DNA of 64,000 nucleotides from Desulfomonile tiedjei. Its GTDB lineage: Bacteria > Desulfobacterota > Desulfomonilia > Desulfomonilales > Desulfomonilaceae. This document shows positions 15,903-23,209 of the stretch, in pieces. The position numbers were made by a program, and so were the translations under genes. Within the stretch, counting starts at the first letter, position 1, and every line of letters starts with the position of its first letter. The notes below the pieces were generated by a model. It was not told where the DNA came from and ran no database searches. It saw only the letters and a list, made by a program, of their open reading frames with translations. The stretch spans positions 1-64,000 of the forward strand of contig JACRDG010000058.1 of the NCBI GenBank assembly GCA_016218715.1. The letters are read 5' to 3'.

Positions 15903-16296
15903 CTATGGTACGTTTGGGTCATCGGACTCGTCTTCTCCACAGATTTCCCGCTCCAGCTCATCCAAGGGCGGCAGAACAGCAGCAATCGTGAGCCTCAATC
16001 CCGGAAGATCCTTTTCTATGATTCGCCACACCTCTTCCAGGTTGACTCCTTCATATTGGTGTATGAGCACGTCCCTCAGACCCGCCAGCCCCTTCCACGG
16101 AATCGACGGGTGAACCCGACGGAATTCTTCCGGCACACGCTTCGCCGCCTCCCCCTATGATCTCGAGATTGCGAATGACCGCGTCTTGTATGAGAGTGCT
16201 ACGAGAGAACGCTGCATGTCCTCCTTGGGTGAAATTGAGAATCCTTTCCGCTCGCTCCAATATCTGAACGAGATACACCCTCGGGTCTTTCTTCAT
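15903..16296 (-). pseudogene. hepT: HepT-type toxin, frameshifted
   Basis: The N-terminal half (KKDPRVYLVQILERAERILN ... IQDAVIRNLEIIG) and the C-terminal half (PEEFRRVHPSIPWKGLAGLR, then DVLIHQYEGVNLEEVWRIIE) are both clearly HepT/DUF86 but sit in different frames. A five-G run on the minus strand (16151-16155) contains one base more than the frame needs; with four, the junction reads IIGEAAKRVPEEF. The RX4HXY active motif (RDVLIHQY) is intact in the second frame. A real inactivating mutation or a sequencing error could explain it. Confidence 0.8.
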
Positions 16297-16583
16297 AAGG
16301 GTTTGGCCTCTTTGAGAATGCGGCGGCGGATCAGCCAGTACAGCCCTTTCTCGCTGACAACGTCAACCCTGCGTCCCAGGAGTTCCCGAACATCCGCCAA
16401 GAAAGCTGTCACATCCAGAAGACTGCGGTCGGCCTCCATGTCGACCAACAGGTCTACATCGCTTGACTCGCCGGCTTCTCCTCGCGCCACGGACCCGAAC
16501 ACTCTGATATTGCCAGCGCCATGTCTTGCAGCGATCTCAAGAATCTCTTCGCGCTTTTCCTTGAGTAGTTCTTCAACTTTCAT
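16293..16583 (-). CDS. mntA: MntA-type nucleotidyltransferase antitoxin
   Basis: 96 residues, with GSVARGEAGESSDVDLLVD fitting the GSX10DXD signature and an N-terminal KVEELLKEKREEILEIAARH helix. In characterised modules this enzyme AMPylates HepT. Its stop overlaps the HepT start by 4 bp. The module is the only content of the 0.93-kb unit between tRNA-Glu fragments 1 and 2. It is a close paralogue of the orphan at 1562-1852. Confidence 0.85.
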   Translation of the reverse strand: MKVEELLKEKREEILEIAARHGAGNIRVFGSVARGEAGESSDVDLLVDMEADRSLLDVTAFLADVRELLGRRVDVVSEKGLYWLIRRRILKEAKPL

Positions 16584-16748
16584 ATCAATTCTCGTGGCAT
16601 CACAATCGTTGGGATGACGAAGGCTGAGACGCGAAGCTCCGGATAACGTCTCACGACTCTTAAGCCTCTGCAGGCTCTCTTGATTCCACCCAAAACAAAG
16701 ACAGGGAAGTCGCTTTCGCTAGTGTCCTGTCAGTTCATTCGCTTATTT

Positions 16749-16783
16749 TGGCGTCCCCAAGGGGATTCGAACCCCTGTCGCCG
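16749..16783 (-). repeat. tRNA-Glu 3'-end fragment 2 (att-like)
   Basis: 35 bp identical to the 3' end of tRNA-Glu. Direct orientation relative to fragments 1 and 3 and to the intact gene. It bounds the MntA-HepT unit on one side and the HicBA unit on the other. Confidence 0.75.
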
Positions 16784-16802
16784 ACTTCTCTTCGCCTGAT
16801 TT

Positions 16803-17027
16803 TCAAAGGAGTTCATTGAACTGCTCCAGAGTGAGCCCGACCTGGCGAATGATTGCTCTCAGCGTTCCCTTGGCTACTTCGTCGTGGTCCGGTACCACGA
16901 TGCGTCTGTGCGGGTAGCTCGACAGCCTCAGTACGATGTGGCTTCCTCTTTGGTGATCCTGCTCATAGCCGACTTGCTTCAGCGCCCGCACAACCTCGCG
17001 GCCGGAGAGTCGGGGCAGCTCTGTCAA
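16803..17027 (-). CDS. hicA: HicA-type toxin
   Basis: The 74-residue protein has the compact HicA dsRBD-like fold: LSGREVVRALKQVGYEQDHQ, then RGSHIVLRLSSYPHRRIVVP and VAKGTLRAIIRQVGLTLEQF. The GSH motif supplies the conserved histidine needed for mRNA cleavage. It follows hicB with a 4-bp overlap. This is the classic YcfA-type subfamily, unlike the HRPHP-type copy at 12384. Confidence 0.9.
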   Translation of the reverse strand: MTELPRLSGREVVRALKQVGYEQDHQRGSHIVLRLSSYPHRRIVVPDHDEVAKGTLRAIIRQVGLTLEQFNELL

Positions 17028-17341
17028 ATGGCTACCTCGACGAGTTCTTCGGCAATCGGAGGCGGAATAGGCTCATCGTGTGCGGCCAGGCTCTCAAGAT
17101 AAGCAGCTATGGCTTCCTTGGCGTTTTCAATGGCCTCCTGCCGCGTGCGACCCTGCGAGACACACCCCGGCAGCGATGGCACTTCCACCACGAAGACCCC
17201 ATCTTCATCCTGTTCGATGAGAATGCGATATTTCAGGTCTGCCTCGTCGATCCCGGCAAGGCCGGCGAAGCGATGCTTCACAGCGGAAGGTAAGGAAGGT
17301 AAATCACGAGGAGGCTCGGGACTGAGAGCTGCCTCGTTCAC
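17024..17341 (-). CDS. hicB: HicB-type antitoxin
   Basis: Up to 105 residues. The HicB core starts at about residue 36: LKYRILIEQDEDGVFVVEVP, SLPGCVSQGRTRQEAIENAK and EAIAAYLESLAAHDEP, ending with the IAEELVEVAI tail. The 35 residues before the core are unusual, so translation may begin further inside. No DNA-binding C-terminal domain is evident. Its upstream end lies 16 bp from tRNA-Glu fragment 3, and the pair is the only content of a 0.61-kb unit. Confidence 0.85.
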   Translation of the reverse strand: MNEAALSPEPPRDLPSLPSAVKHRFAGLAGIDEADLKYRILIEQDEDGVFVVEVPSLPGCVSQGRTRQEAIENAKEAIAAYLESLAAHDEPIPPPIAEELVEVAI

Positions 17342-17356
17342 GAACTATAATTGGTT

Positions 17357-17402
17357 TGGCGTCCCCAAGGGGATTCGAACCCCTGTCGCCGGCGTGAAAG
17401 GC
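17357..17402 (-). repeat. tRNA-Glu 3'-end fragment 3 (att-like)
   Basis: 46 bp identical to the tRNA-Glu gene, reaching from the CCA end into the anticodon loop (GTGAAAGGC). It is the longest of the three fragments. Paired with the intact gene at 28004 it bounds a 10.6-kb unit. Confidence 0.8.
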
Positions 17403-17448
17403 TCCTTCCATAAGACCCTAACCGCGTAATCATTGACCTTTTTTCTAT

Positions 17449-17517
17449 CTTGGGTGCTGTCTGGGTGCCTTCGAAACACGATTTTGAGAGACAAAAGCAC
17501 CCAAGGGAGCACCCAAG
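17449..17517. repeat. Inverted pair of GGGTGC repeats, possible integrase arm sites
   Basis: CTTGGGTGCTGTCTGGGTGC (17449-17468) is inverted at 17495-17517 (AAGCACCCAAGGGAGCACCC). Each arm holds two GGGTGC units. The position, 47 bp inside the longest att-like fragment, suits arm-type binding sites of a tyrosine recombinase. Confidence 0.45.
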
Positions 17518-17894
17518 AATCGAGTCTATCAGATTCGCCCAGACCTGGCAATTGAGAATCTCGGGCCCTTGCCCTTCCCTCCCCATGCCCTACTGAGATC
17601 ACACGTCACCGGTTCGTCCATACCTCCCCACGGAGCCCCTTGTGGTTTTTCAAGTGCACGCTCGCCTTCCCCCTCGCGCCGGCCTTATGCAAGAGGCATA
17701 CCACGTTAACCCACTTGGTTAATCTTGCGAAGCGGTTTGAACCTCTTTGCTGATCCTTGAAGGCTCGAACACATTAGCGCGATTAGCATCCCGCTGGTAG
17801 AGACGACCAGTGGATTACGGCACTGCATACCGTCATGACCTTGCCACTAGGGTGAAAGGACCTGTCGGAGAAAAGGCATCGAACAAGATTTTGC

Positions 17895-17924
17895 TTGACC
17901 AGTGGGCCTGCGATGAACTATGCT
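17895..17924 (+). promoter_or_regulatory. Sigma-70-like promoter P3
   Basis: TTGACC, 18-nt spacer (AGTGGGCCTGCGATGAAC), TATGCT. It belongs to the P1/P2/P4 family and lies 263 nt upstream of the barrel gene at 18158. Confidence 0.6.
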
Positions 17925-17944
17925 CTAGGCCGCAATCATAGAAG

Positions 17945-18157
17945 CTTTTTCGGCAACGTGACGACGGTGTTTCCTCCCTTGGGCCTGGTGGGGGACCGTG
18001 CTGGGGCCTCAACGGGAACGCGGTAGACATCTCCCGACCCGTCAGTGGCAACAAGACGGTAGAAATCGCAACACCGTTACATGATCTCGGCCAATCTGTT
18101 GCGCCCTTGCTTGATCAGGTTGTGAGGGCACGGCTGCCGCTTATCCGGGGGGTATGG
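17945..18157 (+). promoter_or_regulatory. Long conserved 5' leader, second copy
   Basis: Matches the leader at 253-467 with conserved blocks at the same offsets from the -35 box (+54, +93, +172/173). It does not code for a recognisable protein. The pair suggests shared post-transcriptional or transcriptional control of two barrel genes. Confidence 0.5.
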
Positions 18158-19975
18158 ATGAAGCGCACGCTTGTTGTTTTGGCTGCCGTCTTCATGCTTG
18201 GCATAGGTGTCTCACCTTCCCTGGCGTGGGAATTCTCAATGACCGGCGAGTCTGAGTGGCGCTATCGCTACGTGTCGAGGACAGGTGTGCACGACCTGTT
18301 CGGAAATGCAGAGATCGCACAACACAACCCTGTGGCACCTGGAACAGGAACCTCCATCGGGCTTGCCGGTCCGCTCAGTCGTACAGTCGTGTTCCCGCCG
18401 CCAGCCGGATCGGAATTTCAGTTGGGGATAGCGCTCGAAGGGTACTCCTCGAAAGGAGCGGATGCGTCCTACGCTGAAACCCGCAATGTCATCAATCCTG
18501 TCCTCACCATCAATAGAGCGGTCTCTCTCCGAGCCATCATCGGATTCCAAGGGAGCCTCAACGGGCAGTACGTAGGTGGTCCCAACTGGGGCACGAATCC
18601 CTTTTACAGTGGCTGGATTATGACAGACAGCCGGGATTTCGTCACGGGCATCGGCCTTGCCGCCCCCATCGTGGAGGCCGTCTGGGCCAAGCTCCAGTTG
18701 CCGTGGTGCACCCTGATGGTCGGTCAGCGACCAGCGGGATTCGGTATGGGATGGGCGGTTCACGAGAATGACGTATATGCCCGATCGCTTTCTCTCGTGG
18801 TGCCCTACGGACCACTGACGTTGGTGTTCAGCCAGTACGCCCAGGATCAGCTCTTTTCTTTCACAGACCCCAACGATGCGAGAAACCTGAACGGAACATC
18901 GTATACGAACGCGACCTCAACGGATAAGAATCTCTCTGCGGGTTTCTCCCAAGCCTATGCCGCAGTATATAGTTCTGCCGGCCTCGATACGGGAATCATG
19001 ATTCGACTGGTGAAAACGCCCCCCCTGCATGCCTTTAGCCAGCCGAGTAACACATTCCGGGATGACGTCACTGGTTCTCGTCTACAAATGCCTTTTCTGG
19101 AAGCATATAGGCTCGGCAGCGACGCCATACCGATCTATGGCGAGCTTTTCTTTGTGCTTGGAACAACGTACGCGAAGTATATGAGGGATCGTTTCTTTAT
19201 CAATGGAGAGTACGACTTCCAAGTTATCGCAGTGCGCCGGAATGGTGGTCGGCCGATCAGTGGTTACGCCCAGGCGTGGGCAGCCGAAGCGGGCGTGTTC
19301 GCGGGCCCAGCCAAATTGACGTTGGCCCATTTCTATCGGAGCGGGGACGATCGACGGGGCGGTATTCTCGAAACGCGCAATGCCACCGGATCCTTCTTGG
19401 GCACCTTCGTGTATGACAAGTTTGACCGGTTCGTCTCTTGGTGGGGAGGCGGCGACACTCCCATAAAGCCGTATGAGTTCCTCCTCGGCCTATACGGAAC
19501 CGGGAACAACTCTTACACTGCAGCGGGCAAGTGCACATTCGAGGACTTTGTGGCCATCGCAGGGCGGTTAGACTACGCGGCCGCGGCCAACCTGAACTTC
19601 TTCGGTTCCGTCATCAAGGCCTGGCGTGCGAGCAAGACCGGAACCCCCATCGGGATGTACGACGGCGTCGAGCTCCCGAGCACTGCCGGCGGTGGCATTG
19701 CCCTGCGAGGTCCGACACCAAATGTGGACAATACTGACCTCGGCTGGGAAGTTAATGTCGGCCTCAACTGGAAGCTCCTGGAAGGCGTTAGCTATAATTT
19801 CCTGTTCGCTTACTGGCAGCCTGGCCAATGGTTCAATCAGGCTTTCCGGGACCTCACTTATGCAGGGCCTATCAATACCGTGAATCCCTGGCTCCTTCCT
19901 AATGGCGCTGTCCGCCCTGGCAGGCCCATAGACGCTCTCGTTGCAGTGCAAACGGGTGTACTACTCCAGTTTTGA
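18158..19975 (+). CDS. Large outer-membrane beta-barrel-like protein
   Basis: About 605 residues. The start at 18158 opens MKRTLVVLAAVFMLGIGVSP with a signal peptide cleaved after SLA; the in-frame ATG 17 codons upstream would bury it. The mature part begins WEFSMTGESEWRYRYVSRTG and continues with alternating strands and many W/Y/G residues (GWEVNVGLNWKLLEGVSYNF), ending VAVQTGVLLQF with a C-terminal phenylalanine typical of BAM-inserted barrels. Probably a porin-like or alginate-export-like barrel; substrate unknown. It shares promoter and leader with the gene at 468. Confidence 0.7.
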   Translation: MKRTLVVLAAVFMLGIGVSPSLAWEFSMTGESEWRYRYVSRTGVHDLFGNAEIAQHNPVAPGTGTSIGLAGPLSRTVVFPPPAGSEFQLGIALEGYSSKGADASYAETRNVINPVLTINRAVSLRAIIGFQGSLNGQYVGGPNWGTNPFYSGWIMTDSRDFVTGIGLAAPIVEAVWAKLQLPWCTLMVGQRPAGFGMGWAVHENDVYARSLSLVVPYGPLTLVFSQYAQDQLFSFTDPNDARNLNGTSYTNATSTDKNLSAGFSQAYAAVYSSAGLDTGIMIRLVKTPPLHAFSQPSNTFRDDVTGSRLQMPFLEAYRLGSDAIPIYGELFFVLGTTYAKYMRDRFFINGEYDFQVIAVRRNGGRPISGYAQAWAAEAGVFAGPAKLTLAHFYRSGDDRRGGILETRNATGSFLGTFVYDKFDRFVSWWGGGDTPIKPYEFLLGLYGTGNNSYTAAGKCTFEDFVAIAGRLDYAAAANLNFFGSVIKAWRASKTGTPIGMYDGVELPSTAGGGIALRGPTPNVDNTDLGWEVNVGLNWKLLEGVSYNFLFAYWQPGQWFNQAFRDLTYAGPINTVNPWLLPNGAVRPGRPIDALVAVQTGVLLQF

Positions 19976-20316
19976 AGCCACGTTGTTTTCGCAGACGAGT
20001 GCCAATGCTCAGGCTCTTTCCGCGTGTCCGGCTAGCCGCATCCTCAATGACTGGATATTAAGGGCGGACGACGCGCAGTCGTCCCGGTGGCTGCTGGTTG
20101 CCGGGGAGACACCCCCCACGAGAAACCACATGCGCCTTCATCACACCTGCGGTTATCCTCTCGTCCGAATCCTCCCCCGCTCCATGCATCGAACCGAGCT
20201 GGTCCTTTGGATCGCCGCGGACAAGGAGAGTCCTACCTTCCGCCAAGGGATCACCCGTTGCCCGCGCTGCGGGATGTTGCTGCGGTCTCGAGACATGATC
20301 CCCCCGAAAGACGAAA

Positions 20317-20343
20317 AGCCCGGGCCGTGACCCGAGCTTTCCA
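20317..20343 (+). terminator. Rho-independent-like terminator
   Basis: AAAGCCCGGG and CCCGAGCTTT pair around a short loop. The T-run is short (CTTT), so efficiency is uncertain, and its symmetry would allow use from either side. Confidence 0.5.
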
Positions 20344-20531
20344 AGAAGGGATTAGGTGTTGTTCAATATCTTGAAACACGGCAAGGCCATCGCCAAGATT
20401 GGCATTAACCATCTCGGTTAACTATCGGGAAGGTTATCGTGTGACTCGGTAGATCTGTGAGTCCGACAGGAACCTCCCTCTCGTATGAGATCGAGGAGCC
20501 CCCTTTTGAGGAAGCAGGAGCGCGATTGCCC

Positions 20532-20560
20532 TTGACCGGCCCAGGTCAGGAATTTATGAT
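20532..20560 (+). promoter_or_regulatory. Sigma-70-like promoter of the TrpD-like gene
   Basis: TTGACC (20532-20537), a 17-nt spacer and TATGAT (20555-20560), 83 nt before the gene start at 20643. Confidence 0.6.
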
Positions 20561-20642
20561 CCGTCATTATGCTATGGTGATAAGATCAGCAGTGGAAGAA
20601 ACCGTGTTCTCTTGAAACATGGGAGATACGAAGGAGTACAAG

Positions 20643-21743
20643 ATGATTCGGGAAGCGCTTGCAAGACTTGCTGCAGGACAAGACCTCACCGAGGTCGAAA
20701 TGATGCAGGTTATGAAAGAAATGACCGAAGGTCAGGCCACCTCGGCGCAGATCGGGGCTTTCTTGTTCGGCCTTCGAATCAAGGGGGAGTCTGTGGACGA
20801 GATCGTGGGCGCAACGAAGGTCGTGAGATCAAAAGGCCCGCTCGTACCAATCGGAACATCAGACGTCTGTTTGGACAGGGACGAGATCAACGTGGACCAG
20901 GAGACGCTGTCGGAAACCAGTGCATCCGGTCTGGATGGTACGCGGACTTTCAACGTGTCCACCACGACGGCTTTCGTGGTTGCAGGCGCTGGCCTTCGGG
21001 TCGCCAAACACGGCTATCGATACGCGTCCAGCCGGTGGGGAAGCGCGGATGTGCTTGAAGCCCTGGGGCTGCCGCTGGACCTGACTCCTGGACAGGTTCG
21101 TGACTGTCTGGACCAGGTGGGAATCGGGTTCTTGTACTCAAATCCGCTGGATGGCTTCATGGGCCACGTCTTCGATCCCAGGCGCGAGATCGGTCTCAGG
21201 ACCATCTTCAACCACGTGGGGCCACTGGTGAATCCTGCCGGCGCTCCTGTCCAGGTGCTGGGGGTGTACAAGGAACACTTCACCGAAATACTGGCACAGG
21301 CCATCATAAAGCTTGGTTGCCAGAATGGCATGGTTTTCTGCGGCCAGGACACCTACGACGAGTTGAGCATCACGGGTAACTCCAGGGTGACTCGGCTCCG
21401 CGACGGCGAGATCGAGACCTACTCGATGGCGCCTGAGGACATAGGGCTGAAGAGGGCGAAGCCAGGGGAGATCGTCGGGGGAAACGCCGCGCAGAACGCA
21501 GCGATAACCCGAGCGATCCTAGGGGGCGAAAGGGGCGCTCGAAGAGACATGGTTCTGTTGAACGCAGCAGCGGTCATTTACGCTGCGGGTAAGGCGGAAA
21601 CCATGGAAGTAGGCATTGCGGTGGCAGCCGAGTCAATTGATTCGGGTCGAAGCCTTGAGAAACTGGATAAGCTGGTCGCTCTCGGAAAGTACAAGGCAGT
21701 GCCACCGGAAACGCCTAGTGGATGGGGATGGGGCTCTCGGTAA
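20643..21743 (+). CDS. TrpD-like phosphoribosyltransferase, divergent
   Basis: 366 residues with the anthranilate phosphoribosyltransferase fold: N-terminal helices (LAAGQDLTEVEMMQVMKEMT), GSADVLEALGLPLDL, FNHVGPLVNPAGAPVQVLGV and a closing LLNAAAVIYAAGKAE. AAGGAG precedes the ATG at 20643. The PRPP-binding GTGGD is ASGLD and KHGNRS is KHGYRY, and an insert of about 18 residues precedes the loop. No trp gene is nearby. It may therefore act on another substrate, or be inactive. Confidence 0.8.
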   Translation: MIREALARLAAGQDLTEVEMMQVMKEMTEGQATSAQIGAFLFGLRIKGESVDEIVGATKVVRSKGPLVPIGTSDVCLDRDEINVDQETLSETSASGLDGTRTFNVSTTTAFVVAGAGLRVAKHGYRYASSRWGSADVLEALGLPLDLTPGQVRDCLDQVGIGFLYSNPLDGFMGHVFDPRREIGLRTIFNHVGPLVNPAGAPVQVLGVYKEHFTEILAQAIIKLGCQNGMVFCGQDTYDELSITGNSRVTRLRDGEIETYSMAPEDIGLKRAKPGEIVGGNAAQNAAITRAILGGERGARRDMVLLNAAAVIYAAGKAETMEVGIAVAAESIDSGRSLEKLDKLVALGKYKAVPPETPSGWGWGSR

Positions 21744-22124
21744 CGGCAATTCTTCTTCCTCAACCGCCGGTAAAACTGAAGACTCATTGCCAAGGGCCTT
21801 CATGGAGGCAGGTTTCATGGAGACGGGCTTCATGGCCGCGCTCGGGGTTTACACGCTGCCCGATCAAGGCCAGGTAGATTACAAGATGAAGAGCCGGGCC
21901 GGGTCAGACGCGAAATCCCCGTTCGGGCGGTAGGAGGAGGACCCCGGGCCATCTCAGGCCATGGGCGATTAATCTATTGACAAACACGAACGGTTCGCGC
22001 GGTATCGTGTCTGAATAAGTGAGTTGACCTCGCTCGTTTCGACGGCGGGGTAGGAGTCCTGGAGAAATCCAGGGCTCTTGTTATATTGGGGGCCTGGGGT
22101 ACGGATCTGTGAAAAAACCTGAAC
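21744..22124. other. Non-coding gap
   Basis: About 380 bp. TTGACA at 21977-21982 may be part of a weak promoter. Otherwise nothing was recognised up to the stronger promoter at 22125. Confidence 0.35.
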
Positions 22125-22154
22125 TTGACAGCGGCCGAAGTGTCCCCTTACAAT
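22125..22154 (+). promoter_or_regulatory. Strong sigma-70-like promoter with no gene behind it
   Basis: TTGACA (22125-22130), 18-nt spacer, TACAAT (22149-22154). The downstream plus strand carries no convincing gene before the opposite-strand gene that ends at 22342. Confidence 0.6.
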
Positions 22155-22160
22155 AGGGAC

Positions 22161-22345
22161 GTTGAACGGCACCCCTCAGTCAAAGGTGACCACAGCGGGT
22201 CGACCGTTCACGAAGAAGTCTGTGTGTGGGAGACATAAGCGCTCCAGATCTTGCCGTTGAGGGGTAACGTCAGTCACCTTGAGTGCAGCCAACCCGACGG
22301 CCTACGGGCCACGGCATAAAGGCACACGGGCTTTTTCCGTTCTAG
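22161..22345 (+). ncRNA. Candidate structured RNA
   Basis: The putative transcript of about 185 nt can form ACCCCTCA/TGAGGGGT (22171-22178 with 22258-22265), GGAG/CTCC within it, and GGCC-TACG-GGCC (22299-22310), a stem with a UNCG-type tetraloop. CTTTTT follows near the end. Not matched to any RNA family I know; 6S RNA was considered but the 5' half does not fit. Confidence 0.3.
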
Positions 22346-22707
22346 GCCGGATAGAAGCTCTGCAGACATCCCCCTTTCTTCTCTAGCCTGATAATCACTC
22401 GAAACTTGAGCCCGTCCGGAGTAAGCCCTTCAAGCATCAGGTTGCCGTCCGCGGTCGGTTCTGGTGTGTCCATAGTCTTTCGGAGAAGCTCTATCACGCA
22501 AGGGAGCAACCTATAACGCCCCACCATGTCGGGGTCGCTCTTTTTCTCAATGTGATAGTGGAAATCGTCAATAAACACCCTCCCTTGAAGGCCACAACAC
22601 TTCACCCGAATGCAGGGACGGCTCCCGCGTGACTTCTTCCTCCATTCAGTCACGATCCGACGCGCTTCCTGGAGCACTCGTTTGTCTTTTCGGTGGCCTA
22701 TGGGCAA
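22342..22707 (-). CDS. Hypothetical protein, possibly BECR-like nuclease fold
   Basis: 121 residues. The N-terminal half is basic (GHRKDKRVLQEARRIVTEWR) and the middle has FIDDFHYHIEKKSDPDMVGR. The C-terminus, GLKFRVIIRLEKKGGCLQSF followed by YPA, resembles the final beta-hairpin of barnase/EndoU/RelE-like phage nucleases, but that likeness is weak and the catalytic residues cannot be set. It converges with the candidate RNA at 22161. Function unknown. Confidence 0.5.
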   Translation of the reverse strand: MPIGHRKDKRVLQEARRIVTEWRKKSRGSRPCIRVKCCGLQGRVFIDDFHYHIEKKSDPDMVGRYRLLPCVIELLRKTMDTPEPTADGNLMLEGLTPDGLKFRVIIRLEKKGGCLQSFYPA

Positions 22708-22819
22708 GGCGTGGCACTCGTACTTAGCAGCAGATTATCCGCCGGCACGCCGCCGAAGACAACGTTTTTCGCAGTGGACATACAGGGAGACCGGCGCGGT
22801 GAGTGGCGTGTATGTGACT

Positions 22820-22837
22820 CCCAATGGGACCCCTTCC
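22820..22837. repeat. CCCAATGGG repeat, copy 1
   Basis: GTGACTCCCAATGGGACCCC here matches GTGACTCCCAATGGGTCCCC near 24506-24525. A related CCCAATGGGCCCCC lies on the minus strand at 15733-15752. The two plus-strand copies lie on either side of the response-regulator gene. Confidence 0.45.
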
Positions 22838-22894
22838 ACCTGCGGGGATCGGGAAGAGCAAAAACCCCTCCCCCGTATCACTGAGCGATTATGC

Positions 22895-22924
22895 TTGACC
22901 GTGGGCCGAGCGATGCGGTACGCT
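22895..22924 (+). promoter_or_regulatory. Sigma-70-like promoter P4
   Basis: TTGACC, 18-nt spacer (GTGGGCCGAGCGATGCGG), TACGCT. Very like P3 (TGCTTGACC then GTGGGCC and GCGATG). A diverged version of the long leader follows. The gene start is 315 nt downstream. Confidence 0.5.
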
Positions 22925-23209
22925 CAACACCAAGATAAAGCAGCTTTTCTGGGACAGCGTACTGACGGTCTTGGGTCCAGGCTTTGTGGAAGTTCCTCGG
23001 GTGAGGTTATCGGCTCAGCGGATTCGTTCCCAGACCCGACGCCAGGCCGCCGGATAATTCGGATTTGGGGTTGGGGCGGTACGGTCGAGTGACCAGTCAA
23101 GCCCCCAGAAGACCTCTAAGATAGCAATCAGCCGGCATAATTGCCGGTGACATGATCTGTGGTTCGCTCGGACCACCAGGGTGGTGCGACGGCGCCAGGA
23201 GAGTAACTG

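Larger units (their letters stand above)
19976..20642. other. Intergenic region with terminator and promoter
   Basis: About 670 bp. It holds a terminator-like hairpin (20317-20343) and a promoter (20532-20560). No gene was recognised; the open frames here lack ribosome binding sites and domain features. Confidence 0.45.

Noticed and set aside
15822-17402. Three tRNA-Glu-like pieces as working tRNA genes
   Set aside because: They contain only the 3' half, without D-arm or complete anticodon arm, so they were called att-like fragments.
19941-20340. Open frames after the large barrel gene
   Set aside because: They lack ribosome binding sites and overlap the barrel 3' end or a terminator hairpin.
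22161-22345. 6S RNA
   Set aside because: The CACCTTGA stretch and the length are similar, but the 5' half and the central bubble do not match what I know of 6S. Left as an unnamed candidate.
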